DNA of 64,000 bases from Sulfurimonas sp. (GCF_026988655.1 NZ_JALSKT010000085.1:1-64000); one strand, 5' to 3'; counted from the stretch's first letter, positions 10,212 to 22,000 are shown. Notes: a model not told the origin generated them from the letters alone. Program-made: numbers and translations.

Positions 10212-11330
10212 CTATCGTTTCCAGTTATAATATTTTAAATTTGCATTTGCCAATACACCAACACCTTCTGCTCGGCCAATAAAGCCAAGTTTTTCAGTAG
10301 TAGTTGCTTTGACATTCACTCTTGCTTTATCTATATGTAAAAGCTCTGCGATCACTTTTCTCATTTCATTTTTGTACTTAGCAATTCTTGGTTTTTGTGC
10401 TGCTATTGTGATATCTACATTCACAATAATAAAACCATAATTGTAAAGTTTATTGACTACACGTGAAAGAAGTTCTTTTGAATCTATTCCCTTATATGCG
10501 TCATCATTGTCAGGAAATAACATCCCAATGTCACCCATTCCCGCAGCACCTAAAAGTGCATCTATAAGAGAATGAAGTGCTACATCCCCATCACTATGGG
10601 CTTTAAATCCAAACTCACTCTCTATCTTCACGCCGCCAAGAAACATTTCACCTTTATCATCAAAAGCATGCACATCAAAGCCATTACCACTTAAAATATC
10701 AGATGATGGTGCTTCAAGACATGGTAATTTATTGAGATCATGTGTGTATGTGATTTTATGCGCCTCTTCATCGCCTGTAACAAATACTCTTGTTCCTCCA
10801 AACGCAGTGATTGCACTACTTTCATCTGTGAACTCTTCTTTTGTTTGTAATGATGATTTTAAAATGGAAGTTTTTGAGAGTTGAGGGGTTTGGATACGTT
10901 TTACTTTATCTCTATCTATTGTTTTATCTTCATAAACTATAGTATCTGTTACTTTTAAAAAAGGAACAATAGAATCAGCATCATTTTTACAGCTAATGAT
11001 TCTGTTTAAGAGCTCTTTGTTAATACAAGCTCTTGCAACATCACTTACTAAAACATAATCACTCTCTACTGCGTTTAAAGCATTTTTAAGGGATTGTTGT
11101 CGCGTATTTCCACCTGTAATAAAGGTATAGTCTGCATAATTTTGCATAAAAGGAATTTCATCTGCCGTCGAGACGATGATAATCTTAGTAAAGAGTTTAG
11201 TGCTGTAAAAATTGTCTGCCACATACTGCCATAAAGGCTTGTGAGCGATTCGGAGCCACTGTTTTTTAACATTCATGTCAAAACGACTAGAGCTACCTGC
11301 TGCTAAGAGTACAAGTGTTAAATCGGGCAA
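10212..11330 (-). CDS. ispDF: Bifunctional IspD/IspF isoprenoid biosynthesis enzyme
   Basis: IspD (LVLLAAGSSSRF) fused to IspF (GNGFDVHAF...GGVKIESEFGFKAHSDGDVALHSLIDALLGAAGMGDIGMLFPD). Confidence 0.95.
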   Translation of the reverse strand: MPDLTLVLLAAGSSSRFDMNVKKQWLRIAHKPLWQYVADNFYSTKLFTKIIIVSTADEIPFMQNYADYTFITGGNTRQQSLKNALNAVESDYVLVSDVARACINKELLNRIISCKNDADSIVPFLKVTDTIVYEDKTIDRDKVKRIQTPQLSKTSILKSSLQTKEEFTDESSAITAFGGTRVFVTGDEEAHKITYTHDLNKLPCLEAPSSDILSGNGFDVHAFDDKGEMFLGGVKIESEFGFKAHSDGDVALHSLIDALLGAAGMGDIGMLFPDNDDAYKGIDSKELLSRVVNKLYNYGFIIVNVDITIAAQKPRIAKYKNEMRKVIAELLHIDKARVNVKATTTEKLGFIGRAEGVGVLANANLKYYNWKR

Positions 11331-11527
11331 ATAGTCTCCTCATCCTTAAAAGTGTTACGAAATTATACACCCAAAAAGCTTTTTTTTATCTTGAATGTGT
11401 AAATTAGTGCCTAGATAGAGTCAAATATTGCATAAATAATCTTATCAATATGTTTACTTTATGTTAGATTAACTTTATTTGATTATATTTCCATCATATA
11501 TAAAAGAATCTAAAATATAATAAATAG

Positions 11528-12934
<1,407 letters not shown>

Positions 12935-13035
12935 AGTAATTTTTGAAAAAAGTAGATTCTAAACAAGACAATATTTGTCTTATTTAGATATACTATAATT
13001 CAAAAATTATTTCTTTGTAAAAAGAGATAAAAATG

Positions 13036-13200
13036 ATAGAAGGGAATGAAAAGATTCCCTTAAATTTATGAAACACAAACGAAAAGGCACAAAGTGCCGT
13101 GGACTTCCTGTCGAGGGAAACCAAGCGTTAACGTAGCTAAAGGGACTTGTTCCTTTGGCGTGAGAAAAAGGGAATGAAAAAGGTTCCCTTAAATTTTATA
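13036..13200. repeat. Intergenic array of short stem-loops flanked by two similar hairpins (GGGAATGAAAAGATTCCCTTAAATTT / GGGAATGAAAAAGGTTCCCTTAAATTT)
   Basis: GGGAAT-loop-ATTCCC near 13042, GGCAC-AAA-GTGCC near 13088, AAAGGGA-CTTG-TTCCTTT near 13139, GGGAA-loop-TTCCC near 13170. Confidence 0.55.
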
Positions 13201-13227
13201 AAATAAAATTAAAGGAAAATAGACAAT

Positions 13228-14397
13228 ATGACTGAAGAAAATGTAAAATCAGCACTTTCAAAAGTAATGTATCCTGGTTTCACCAAAGATATCGTAACTT
13301 TTGGTTTTGTAAAAGATATAGTAGTAAATGGAAATGATGTTAGCTTGAGCGTTGAAATCACTTCATCAGCTCCAGAAGTTGCACAACAAATTAAAGATGA
13401 AGCAACTGCTGAACTTATGAGAGAGGGTTTTGAAGGTATTACTATTAATGTAAAAGCTCCTCAAATGCCAAGAGAAAGTTCTTCTCAAGGGAAAAATATA
13501 GCACCGCAAATCAAAAACTTTCTTATGGTAAGTTCTGGTAAGGGTGGGGTTGGTAAATCAACTACTGCAGTAAATGTAGCGATTGCACTTGCAGCTCAAG
13601 GGAAAAAAGTCGGTCTTTTAGATGCAGATATCTATGGTCCAAATATCCCTCGTATGCTTGGGATTTCTGACATAAAACCTGAAGTAAATGGCAACAAAGT
13701 CCTTCCAATTAAGGCCTATGGTCTTGAAGTAATGTCTATGGGTTCATTAATGGAAGAAGGTCAGTCATTAATCTGGCGTGGTGCAATGATCATGAAAGCA
13801 ATTGAACAATTTTTACGTGATATCTTATGGTCAGAACTAGATGTTTTAGTTATCGATATGCCACCGGGAACTGGTGATGCACAACTTACACTTGCTCAAG
13901 CTGTTCCAGTAACTGCAGGTCTAACAGTGACAACGCCACAAAGCGTTTCTCTTGATGATTCACGTCGTTCATTAGATATGTTTAAAAAACTGAACATTCC
14001 TATCGCTGGAATTGTTGAAAATATGAGTGGATTTATTGCTCCAGATACTGGTGTTGAGTATGACATCTTTGGAAAAGGAACATCACAACCAATGGCCGAT
14101 GAGTTTGATACAAAAATCATTGCTGAAATTCCAATCGAGCCTGCTATCAGAACTGGTGGTGATGAGGGTAAACCTATCACTTTTGTAGCTCCAACAAGTG
14201 AAACAGCAAAACGCTATATGCAAGCTGCTGAGTCTATTTGGACAACGATAGAAGAGATCAATGCAAACGGTGGAGTAGATAACCAAGCTGTACAACCGAC
14301 TACACCTCCAGGTGTAAGTGCATGTTCAACTGGTGCTGCTGCTCCTAAAGCACAAAGTAGTGACGAGAGTTGCGGTACAGGATGTGGCTGCCACTAG
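13228..14397 (+). CDS. mrp: Mrp/NBP35 family P-loop ATPase (Fe-S carrier)
   Basis: SSGKGGVGKSTTAVNVAIALAAQGKKVGLLDADIYGPNIPRMLG. Confidence 0.93.
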   Translation: MTEENVKSALSKVMYPGFTKDIVTFGFVKDIVVNGNDVSLSVEITSSAPEVAQQIKDEATAELMREGFEGITINVKAPQMPRESSSQGKNIAPQIKNFLMVSSGKGGVGKSTTAVNVAIALAAQGKKVGLLDADIYGPNIPRMLGISDIKPEVNGNKVLPIKAYGLEVMSMGSLMEEGQSLIWRGAMIMKAIEQFLRDILWSELDVLVIDMPPGTGDAQLTLAQAVPVTAGLTVTTPQSVSLDDSRRSLDMFKKLNIPIAGIVENMSGFIAPDTGVEYDIFGKGTSQPMADEFDTKIIAEIPIEPAIRTGGDEGKPITFVAPTSETAKRYMQAAESIWTTIEEINANGGVDNQAVQPTTPPGVSACSTGAAAPKAQSSDESCGTGCGCH

Positions 14398-14407
14398 TAG
14401 CTTCATC

Positions 14408-14430
14408 TTCTTCGGGATTTTCCCGAAGAA
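14408..14430. terminator. Bidirectional hairpin between convergent mrp and glmS
   Basis: TTCTTCGGGA-TTT-TCCCGAAGAA, perfect 10-bp stem. Confidence 0.75.
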
Positions 14431-14458
14431 ATCAAATTTATTATTCTTTCAATTTTAT

Positions 14459-16273
14459 TTATTCTACAGTAACACTTTTAGCAAGATTTCTAGGCATATC
14501 AACATCATTCCCAAGTCTTACAGAAATTTCAAGTGACAATATTTGTACTACAACCATCATCTCAAAAAATTCTAACATATAATGACTTTGTGGCTGCGTT
14601 TGAATATAATCATCTGCCTTATCAAATACTAAAGGAGAGATGGCACAGATAGTTGCATCTCTTGCACTTAGCTCTTCTACATTACTTTTTGATTTTTCAT
14701 ATAATAAATGCTCGGGAAGTAGGGCAATAGTGAACAACTCAGGATCAGCAAGTGCGATTGGACCATGCTTCATCTCACCACTTGGATAGCCCTCAGCATG
14801 CAAGTATGATATCTCTTTAAGTTTTAGGGCACCCTCAAGTGCAAGTGGATAAAAAAGATCTCTTCCTATAAAAAAGAAACCATGTCCATGAAGATATCTT
14901 TTTGATAAACGCTTGATACGTTCATGCATAGAGTCTTCAACTTTTACACTTCTAGGAACTTCTCGAAGAAGAGCTATCTGTTTTGCTATCTCTTGGGCAT
15001 CAAGTGTATTTCTTAGTTTTGCTACATAGAGTGAAAGCATCCAAAAAACCACAACTTGTGTAGCAAATGCTTTGGTAGAAGCCACACCTTTTTCAATCCC
15101 TGCACGAGTTAATATACTTGCATCTGCGATGCGAACCATAGAAGAGTTGTCAACATTACAGATTACAAGAGTTTTCAAACCTGCATTTTTTGCCATCTTT
15201 AAAGTCTCTAAAGTATCGGCTGTCTCACCACTTTGTGAGATAACGACAAAAAGGGTATCTTTTGTCATAATAGGTTCACGGTAACGAAACTCAGAAGCAA
15301 CTTCAACGGAGGTTTTTACTTTTGAGTAGCGTTCAAACATATATGAAGCTGTAAGTGCTGAGTGATACGAAGTACCACAAGCACAAAGTTTGATTTCATT
15401 GATACCATCAAAAAGTGAGCTGTCTATTTCATCTAAAATGATTTCATTTTCGCTCAGACGTCCAAGGAGTGTATCAACAATCACATCACTTTGTTCATAT
15501 ATCTCTTTTTCCATGAAGAAACGGTAGCCATCTTTTTGTGCAGAGAGTTTGTTTGTTGAGAGTTTTGTAAAGATAGGCTCTCTTTGTGTATCATTTTTGT
15601 CAAATATAACAATTTTCTCAGGAGTAACATAACCGTAATCTCCATCTTCAAAGTAGTTAACATCACTACAATGCCCAATAAGAGGTGTGTCTGATGAAGC
15701 AAAGTATTTTTCATTTTCTGTGTTGATACCAACAAGCATTGGTGAACCGTTTTTTGCAAAAAAGATTCTTTCATCTTCACCTTTTGTTACAAGTAAGATA
15801 GCGTACGCACCTTCAAGCTCAGAGATAGTTTCTTTAAAGGCTTCAAAAGCATCAGCACTCTTCTTTAATTTTTCCTCAAAGAGATGTACTATAACTTCTG
15901 TATCTGTTTGACTTAAAAAGTGAACACCTTTTTCTTGTAACTCTTTTTTAAGTTCTGCATAGTTTTCAATGATACCATTGTGGACAACATAAGAGCTGCT
16001 TCCAACATGAGGATGCGCATTAAGTTCTGTAGGTTTTCCATGTGTAGCCCATCTTGTATGTCCAATACCGACAGCGAATTTATCAGTTACAAAATCTTTT
16101 GTTTTGTCTTCGAGATTAACGAGTTTTCCGACAGCTTTAAAGCTTGAGAAATTGTTATCGCTTAAAATGGCGATACCTGCTGAATCATAGCCTCTATATT
16201 CGAGCTCTTTAAGCCCCTCTAATAAAATCTCTTTTGTGTTCTTTTTTCCTAAATAACCGACAATTCCGCACAT
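14459..16273 (-). CDS. glmS: Glutamine-fructose-6-phosphate aminotransferase (isomerizing)
   Basis: MCGIVGYLGKKN N-terminus and C-terminal LAKSVTVE. Confidence 0.97.
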   Translation of the reverse strand: MCGIVGYLGKKNTKEILLEGLKELEYRGYDSAGIAILSDNNFSSFKAVGKLVNLEDKTKDFVTDKFAVGIGHTRWATHGKPTELNAHPHVGSSSYVVHNGIIENYAELKKELQEKGVHFLSQTDTEVIVHLFEEKLKKSADAFEAFKETISELEGAYAILLVTKGEDERIFFAKNGSPMLVGINTENEKYFASSDTPLIGHCSDVNYFEDGDYGYVTPEKIVIFDKNDTQREPIFTKLSTNKLSAQKDGYRFFMEKEIYEQSDVIVDTLLGRLSENEIILDEIDSSLFDGINEIKLCACGTSYHSALTASYMFERYSKVKTSVEVASEFRYREPIMTKDTLFVVISQSGETADTLETLKMAKNAGLKTLVICNVDNSSMVRIADASILTRAGIEKGVASTKAFATQVVVFWMLSLYVAKLRNTLDAQEIAKQIALLREVPRSVKVEDSMHERIKRLSKRYLHGHGFFFIGRDLFYPLALEGALKLKEISYLHAEGYPSGEMKHGPIALADPELFTIALLPEHLLYEKSKSNVEELSARDATICAISPLVFDKADDYIQTQPQSHYMLEFFEMMVVVQILSLEISVRLGNDVDMPRNLAKSVTVE

Positions 16274-16289
16274 AAATTTTCCTTATTTT

Positions 16290-18803
16290 TTATTGTGGTC
16301 TAGCACTTAATACTTCATAAATATTTTCAACATTATTACATATTTTGTTTTGTTTTTCCATTAAAAAACTATCTCTTACTTTGTGTTTGCTTGAATGTAT
16401 TTTTGCTGTGATGATATTGATTCCAAGTTCTTCAAACTTGTACATAACATAAGCAAGTAATCCTGTTTGATTAGCTGTATGAATGGTGAGTTCCGCATGG
16501 GTGAGTGAGTGTTCACAGTCAATATTGATCTCATTTTTTAAAATAGTAATCTTTTTGAGAGGGACCTTTTTGCTCATATCAAAAGCATTGTCAATGATAT
16601 CTTGAACTTCAACTAAAATATTTTCATCAACATTTTGGATAAATTCAATTTTAAAATATTTTAGCCCATCAAAAAGTGTAAAAATCTCCATAGAACCTAC
16701 TTGCAAATGTGCCAAAGTTGCTAAAAGATAGCTGATATTGAGAGGAATATGTCTAAATATTTCTATGCTAAGAGAGTTTTCGTGTTTGACACTAAAACTG
16801 TACTCTTTTGTCTCTCTAGCAATTTTAGCAATATGAATAATATCCTGAGGGGAGTGTTTAAAGAAGAAAAGACTAGACTCTATTGTGAGTATTTTTTTCT
16901 GTAATAGACTTGGCAGCTCTTTAAACTCTGCTAGGTTTTTTACTCTTGTTTCAATCAAAAGACGTTTTTTTGCATCGGTGATTCTTCCTTTATTTTCGGC
17001 AACTTCTAAGGCATTTTGATATAAATCAAAAAGAAGTTTAGCGTTAAATGAGTTATAAATATCTCCTCCAACACCACTAATATCTGCATAGGTTAGTAGA
17101 TAAAGTAGCTTGAGGTTTTTTGTATCTTCGATTTTTGACATAAATTTATACAATGTTTTTTCATTATGAATATTTTCTTTAAACGCAACACTACTCATAA
17201 GCACATGGTGGCGTGTTAATGTCACTGCCCGCTTGATATTTTCTTCACTTATATTGATTTTTTTAGTAAATTGTGCAACAAGTTTAGCACCAACTTCACT
17301 GTGGTCTTGCACTCTTCCTTTTCCACTGTCATGGAAAAAGACAACTATTTTAAGTAAAAGCTTTTCATCCCCATTAAGGGCTTGATAGAGTGTTTTCAAA
17401 AATGGATCACTGATATTTTCTAAGGCTTCAACACATTTGATAGAGTGCACATCAACAGGGTACTGATGGTATCCGTCAAACTGTGGAAGATGCATGACTT
17501 TTTTGAAGTTAGGAAAGAGTTCTTCAAGTATTCCTGCATCATAAAAAAGTTCTAAAAAACAAGCAATATGTTCTTTTTTCATTAGCTCTTTGAGAAGTAT
17601 GTAGATTTTACCACTTAATGGATGTATGATTTTTGCTGTAGTAAATTGATATAAAAATCCAGCATCAAAACGGTAGTGTTTATCTTCTAAGTCTATAAGT
17701 AATTGTAAAAGTACCTTTATATCCTGCTTTGGCAGATGAAAGGAAGCATACAGTCTTGAGTCGTTTAAGTAAAAGCCTTTTTGGATTCTACCGCGTTTAA
17801 AGGTCATGATATTATTTGTATCGTATATAAATTGGCGTACCATTTTTTTGACAAATATTTGTACGAAATTATTGATACGCCACTCAGCTTCTAAGACTTT
17901 TGAAGCTAGCTTTTTTTGCTCTTTAAACCCAAGAAGTTTACTCACTTCTGGAATATATTCGAGCAAGAGCCTGTCTTCTTGCTTTTTGGTGATGAGATGC
18001 AGAGCGCTTCGTACACGGTACAATAATTCTAATGCTATACGGTATTCTTTATATTCATCTTCACTAAAAACTGTTCCACTTAACTCTTTAATAGTATCAA
18101 TCCCATAAATGGTTTTTGCAATCCAAAAAATCAAATGCGTATCACGCAGCCCTCCAACACTCTCTTTGATATTTGGCTGCATTGTGCTTGGGTATTTTTT
18201 TCGCCTTATTTGGGCTTCTTCAATCTTGGCTATGATAAACTCTTTTTGTTTATCAAGTCTAATTTTATTTAGCTCTCTTTGGGTTGCATGCCAGGTAAAA
18301 GGAGAACCTGTAATCAAGCGTGATTCCATTAAAGAGGTCTTGATGGTAACATCCTCCGTACTAGCTTGATAAAGATCCGCTACTTCATGCACTCTATGTC
18401 CGAGCTTCATCCCTGCATCGAGTGCCAGATAGAAAAGTTTTTCTATGATGAGTTTGGTGTTATAGCCCTCAACATCTTTATAAACGATAAGTAAGTCGAT
18501 ATCACTTTGCACGCTAAGCTGCTCACGTCCATAACTGCCAAGTGCGACAATGGCTATGGGGATAGAGCTTCGCATTGGGAGATAGTTGCCAAAGACTCTA
18601 CGCAAGACCGTTTTATACATCAGGTCTATGATGGAGTCAAGTTTTTTTGTATGGCGAACAAGAAAATCTTTTCCTTGGTTCTTTGTAAAAAGCTCAGGAA
18701 GCGATTCTTTATACTCTTTGATATATTGTCTAAAGAGTTTTGAAAGTTCAAAGTCTGAACCATTTTTTTCAATGATATTTTCTATTTCTAGTAGTAAGTT
18801 CAT
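16290..18803 (-). CDS. glnD: [Protein-PII] uridylyltransferase / uridylyl-removing enzyme
   Basis: ALGSYGREQLSVQSDIDLLIVY nucleotidyltransferase motif, HD domain (FFHDSGKGRVQDHSEVGA), C-terminal ACT. Confidence 0.92.
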   Translation of the reverse strand: MNLLLEIENIIEKNGSDFELSKLFRQYIKEYKESLPELFTKNQGKDFLVRHTKKLDSIIDLMYKTVLRRVFGNYLPMRSSIPIAIVALGSYGREQLSVQSDIDLLIVYKDVEGYNTKLIIEKLFYLALDAGMKLGHRVHEVADLYQASTEDVTIKTSLMESRLITGSPFTWHATQRELNKIRLDKQKEFIIAKIEEAQIRRKKYPSTMQPNIKESVGGLRDTHLIFWIAKTIYGIDTIKELSGTVFSEDEYKEYRIALELLYRVRSALHLITKKQEDRLLLEYIPEVSKLLGFKEQKKLASKVLEAEWRINNFVQIFVKKMVRQFIYDTNNIMTFKRGRIQKGFYLNDSRLYASFHLPKQDIKVLLQLLIDLEDKHYRFDAGFLYQFTTAKIIHPLSGKIYILLKELMKKEHIACFLELFYDAGILEELFPNFKKVMHLPQFDGYHQYPVDVHSIKCVEALENISDPFLKTLYQALNGDEKLLLKIVVFFHDSGKGRVQDHSEVGAKLVAQFTKKINISEENIKRAVTLTRHHVLMSSVAFKENIHNEKTLYKFMSKIEDTKNLKLLYLLTYADISGVGGDIYNSFNAKLLFDLYQNALEVAENKGRITDAKKRLLIETRVKNLAEFKELPSLLQKKILTIESSLFFFKHSPQDIIHIAKIARETKEYSFSVKHENSLSIEIFRHIPLNISYLLATLAHLQVGSMEIFTLFDGLKYFKIEFIQNVDENILVEVQDIIDNAFDMSKKVPLKKITILKNEINIDCEHSLTHAELTIHTANQTGLLAYVMYKFEELGINIITAKIHSSKHKVRDSFLMEKQNKICNNVENIYEVLSARPQ

Positions 18804-18865
18804 GGTATTTATCTCAAATTTTTATTAAATTATAGTATAGTAATCTTTATTAGCTATAATATTTT

Positions 18866-18922
18866 AAGTGCTTGACAAGAATAAATGTCATAAATTATGT
18901 CATTTATTCTTGTCAGGCACTT
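18866..18922. repeat. 57-nt near-perfect palindrome between divergent glnD and the ABM-domain gene
   Basis: AAGTGCTTGACAAGAATAAATGTCATAA-A-TTATGTCATTTATTCTTGTCAGGCACTT; 28-nt arms with about two non-Watson-Crick positions. Confidence 0.9.
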
Positions 18923-18940
18923 ATGTATAACTTATAAACA

Positions 18941-19246
18941 ATGAGTAAAGGGATAGATATGATGATAACAAAAAGTGTAACATTTATTGCAAAAGAGGGG
19001 TCTGAAGCGAAAATGAAAGAACTTTTATCTGCGATGGTGCAACCAAGTAAGGCTGAAAAGGGGTGCCTGTTTTATGAGATCTTTCAATATGAAAATGAGA
19101 GAAGAAGATTTATGGCGGTAGAGACTTGGGAGAATGAAGCTGCTCTTGAGGGTCATAAGGCTTCGGCACATTATGCTGTATATAAAGCATCTTATGAGCC
19201 ATATTGTGAAGATAAGTACTCAGATGAATTAGAAGTTTTAGGATAA
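18941..19246 (+). CDS. ABM (antibiotic biosynthesis monooxygenase) family protein, quinol monooxygenase/LsrG-like
   Basis: KAEKGCLFYEIFQYENERRRFMAVETWENEAALEGHKASAHYAVY. Confidence 0.8.
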   Translation: MSKGIDMMITKSVTFIAKEGSEAKMKELLSAMVQPSKAEKGCLFYEIFQYENERRRFMAVETWENEAALEGHKASAHYAVYKASYEPYCEDKYSDELEVLG

Positions 19247-19248
19247 AA

Positions 19249-20424
19249 ATGGAAAATTTATTTAATGATAAAAAAGCACAAGCCTGCAAGGATGATTTGG
19301 ATTTACGAGTATATACTTCTAATCTTTTAGGACAGGATAATGAGCTTGTTTTACATGGTGGTGGCAATACATCTCTCAAAAGTAAGGTTGGGGGAGAAGA
19401 TATTTTATTTGTCAAAGGAAGCGGTTGGGATCTCTCAGAAATTCAAAGAGAAGGTTTTTCTCCTGTAAGACTTGATGCACTTTTAGAGATGGCAAAAAGA
19501 GAAAGTTTAAGTGATTCTGAGATGGTAAAACTTCAGCGTGAAGCGATGATAGATGAAAAGGCTCCAAATCCTTCTGTTGAAGCCATACTGCATGCTTTAA
19601 TACCATATAAATTTATAGATCATACCCATGCTGATGCTGTGGTGACTATCTCAAACGCAGTAACGGGGAAAGAAAATATCGCAAAACTGTATCCTGATTT
19701 TTTGATAGTTGATTATGTTATGCCTGGCTTTGAGCTTGCACACAGAATTTACGAGATGACAAAAGATCTTGATTGGAAATCTATTGAGGGTATTATCTTA
19801 CATAATCATGGGATCTTTACCTTTGATGATGATGCAAAAATATCCTATGAGAAAATGATAAACGCAGTAGCAAGAGCAGAAAAGTTTTTAGATGAAAATG
19901 CTCTTGTACATATAGAACATAATTATGTACACAGTGAGTGTGACATAGCAAAGATAACGCGTATTTTTTCAGAGATAAAGGGATATGATGTCTCTATTAA
20001 CATCAATCAGTCTCCTTTAGCTGGATTTTATGCCTCTCAGCCTAATCTTAGAGAATTTGCATCACGTGGAGTTTTGACACCTGAGCATATCATCCGCACA
20101 AAAAGAGTTCCTCTTATTATGGAAGATACAGATTTAGAGGGTGGCATCATGAAGTATGCTGAGGCTTATCAAGCTTACTTTAAAGAATTTGCGACTGATG
20201 AAGTGATGCTCAATCCTGCACCAAATTATATGATCATTAAAAATCTTGCACTGATCTCTTTTGGAAAAGATAAACGTGAGGCAGCAATTGTTAATGATAT
20301 AGTAGAACATACTATGCTAGCAGTTTTACGAGCTGATAAGTTAGGTGGTTACAAAAGTATTAGCTTAAAAGATAGTTTTGCGATGGAGTACTGGGAACTA
20401 GAACAGGCTAAATTGAAAAAATAA
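19249..20424 (+). CDS. Class II aldolase/adducin family protein
   Basis: LHGGGNTSLK, FIDHTHADAVVTISNA, IEGIILHNHGIFTF metal-site histidines. Confidence 0.85.
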   Translation: MENLFNDKKAQACKDDLDLRVYTSNLLGQDNELVLHGGGNTSLKSKVGGEDILFVKGSGWDLSEIQREGFSPVRLDALLEMAKRESLSDSEMVKLQREAMIDEKAPNPSVEAILHALIPYKFIDHTHADAVVTISNAVTGKENIAKLYPDFLIVDYVMPGFELAHRIYEMTKDLDWKSIEGIILHNHGIFTFDDDAKISYEKMINAVARAEKFLDENALVHIEHNYVHSECDIAKITRIFSEIKGYDVSININQSPLAGFYASQPNLREFASRGVLTPEHIIRTKRVPLIMEDTDLEGGIMKYAEAYQAYFKEFATDEVMLNPAPNYMIIKNLALISFGKDKREAAIVNDIVEHTMLAVLRADKLGGYKSISLKDSFAMEYWELEQAKLKK

Positions 20425-21831
20425 TAATGAATAAATACCTTATGGCAATAGACGCGGGAACAGGCAGTATCCGCGTTGTTATTTTTGATACACTGGGCAA
20501 TCAAATCACAGCAGCACAAAAAGAGTGGACACACCTAGAAGAAGAGGGTGTGCGTGATTCTATGCGTTTTGACTTTGAAAACAACTGGATTTTAGTGTGT
20601 CAATGTATACAAGAAGCCTTAAACGCAGTAAGCCTAAACGCAGTAGATATTTTAGCTGTGAGTGCAACAAGTATGCGTGAGGGGATTGTGCTTTATGATA
20701 TAGAGGGTCATGAACTCTGGGCTGTAGCCAATGTAGATGCAAGAGCTGCCCAAGAAGTAAAATATCTCAAAGAACATTGTAGTGGTTTGGAAGAAGAATT
20801 TTACCAAATATCGGGTCAAACTTTTGCACTTGGTGCTCTACCGCGTTTGTTATGGCTTAAAAACAATCGTCCTAAGATATATAAAAAAGTCGCACAACTC
20901 TCAATGATAGGTGATTGGATTTTAGCAAAACTCTCAGGTGTCATCGCAAGTGATCCAAGTAATGGCGGCACAACGGGTGTATTTTCCCTTTCTAAACGCA
21001 GCTTTATGAGCGAAATGGCAAAGCAAGTTGGATTAAAAACAGATATCTTCCCTCAAGTTTTAGAAGTAGGGACTCCGATGGGCTTTGTGACATCTAGTGC
21101 GGCTCAAGTAACTGGACTTAGTACAAAAACTCAAGTTGTTATGGGTGGCGGTGATGTGCAGCTGGGTTCTGCTGGACTAGGTGTGGTTGGGGTAAATCAA
21201 GTAGCCATTTTAGGTGGTTCTTTTTGGCAACAAGTCGTCAATATTCCTTCTCAAACGCAGCCACCAAAAGATATGGGCATACGAATAAATCCACATGTTA
21301 TTGCAGGTTTAAGTCAAGCAGAGGGAATTACTTTTTTTAGTGGTTTGGTGATGCGTTGGTTTCGCGATGCTTTTTGTGAACTTGAAAAGCATGAAGCTAC
21401 TAAACGCAGTTGTGATGTATATGAAATTTTAGAAGAAAAAGCCAAAGAAGTTCCCGTAGGTTCCTATGATATTTTGCCAATATTTTCAGACACTATGAAA
21501 TATGGCAAATGGTACCACGCCGCACCAAGCTTTTTAAATCTCAATCTAAACGCAGCAGAGTGTAATCGTGCGGCAATGTTTCGAAGCCTAGAAGAAAATG
21601 CAGCGATAGTTTCAAGTTTAAACCTTCAAAAGATTCAAAAATTTAGTGGCATTGAGATACAAGAGATAGTTTTTGCAGGTGGGGCAAGTAAAGGCGCATT
21701 ATGGTCACAGATACTTGCAGATGTGACTGGCTATAAAGTGAAAATTCCAAAAGTAACTGAAGCGACAGCTTTGGGTGCGGCAATGGCTGCTGGAGTAGGC
21801 TGTGGGATATATACAAGCCTTGCAAACGCAG
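19653..21831 (+). repeat. Dense cluster of AAACGCAG octamers (9 copies inside the aldolase/kinase genes)
   Basis: Copies at 19653, 19860, 20621, 20636, 20994, 21253, 21402, 21548, 21824. Confidence 0.9.
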
Positions 21832-21992
21832 CAAATGAGCTTGTAGTCTGGGATAAAGTTTACACGCCAAATCTTGAGAATAAGAAAGTTTATGACAGAC
21901 TAAAAGTCAAATGGCAAAAGGCTTATGAAGTGCAATTAAAGCTTGTTGATGATAATATCACGAATTCAATGTGGAAAGCCCCCGGATTATAA
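20427..21992 (+). CDS. FGGY-family carbohydrate kinase, autoinducer-2 kinase (LsrK)-like
   Basis: N-terminus MNKYLMAIDAGTGSIRVVIFDTLGNQITAAQKEW closely resembles LsrK; FGGY core FAGGASKGALWSQILADVTG. Confidence 0.8.
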   Translation: MNKYLMAIDAGTGSIRVVIFDTLGNQITAAQKEWTHLEEEGVRDSMRFDFENNWILVCQCIQEALNAVSLNAVDILAVSATSMREGIVLYDIEGHELWAVANVDARAAQEVKYLKEHCSGLEEEFYQISGQTFALGALPRLLWLKNNRPKIYKKVAQLSMIGDWILAKLSGVIASDPSNGGTTGVFSLSKRSFMSEMAKQVGLKTDIFPQVLEVGTPMGFVTSSAAQVTGLSTKTQVVMGGGDVQLGSAGLGVVGVNQVAILGGSFWQQVVNIPSQTQPPKDMGIRINPHVIAGLSQAEGITFFSGLVMRWFRDAFCELEKHEATKRSCDVYEILEEKAKEVPVGSYDILPIFSDTMKYGKWYHAAPSFLNLNLNAAECNRAAMFRSLEENAAIVSSLNLQKIQKFSGIEIQEIVFAGGASKGALWSQILADVTGYKVKIPKVTEATALGAAMAAGVGCGIYTSLANAANELVVWDKVYTPNLENKKVYDRLKVKWQKAYEVQLKLVDDNITNSMWKAPGL

Positions 21993-22000
21993 GGTAAAAT

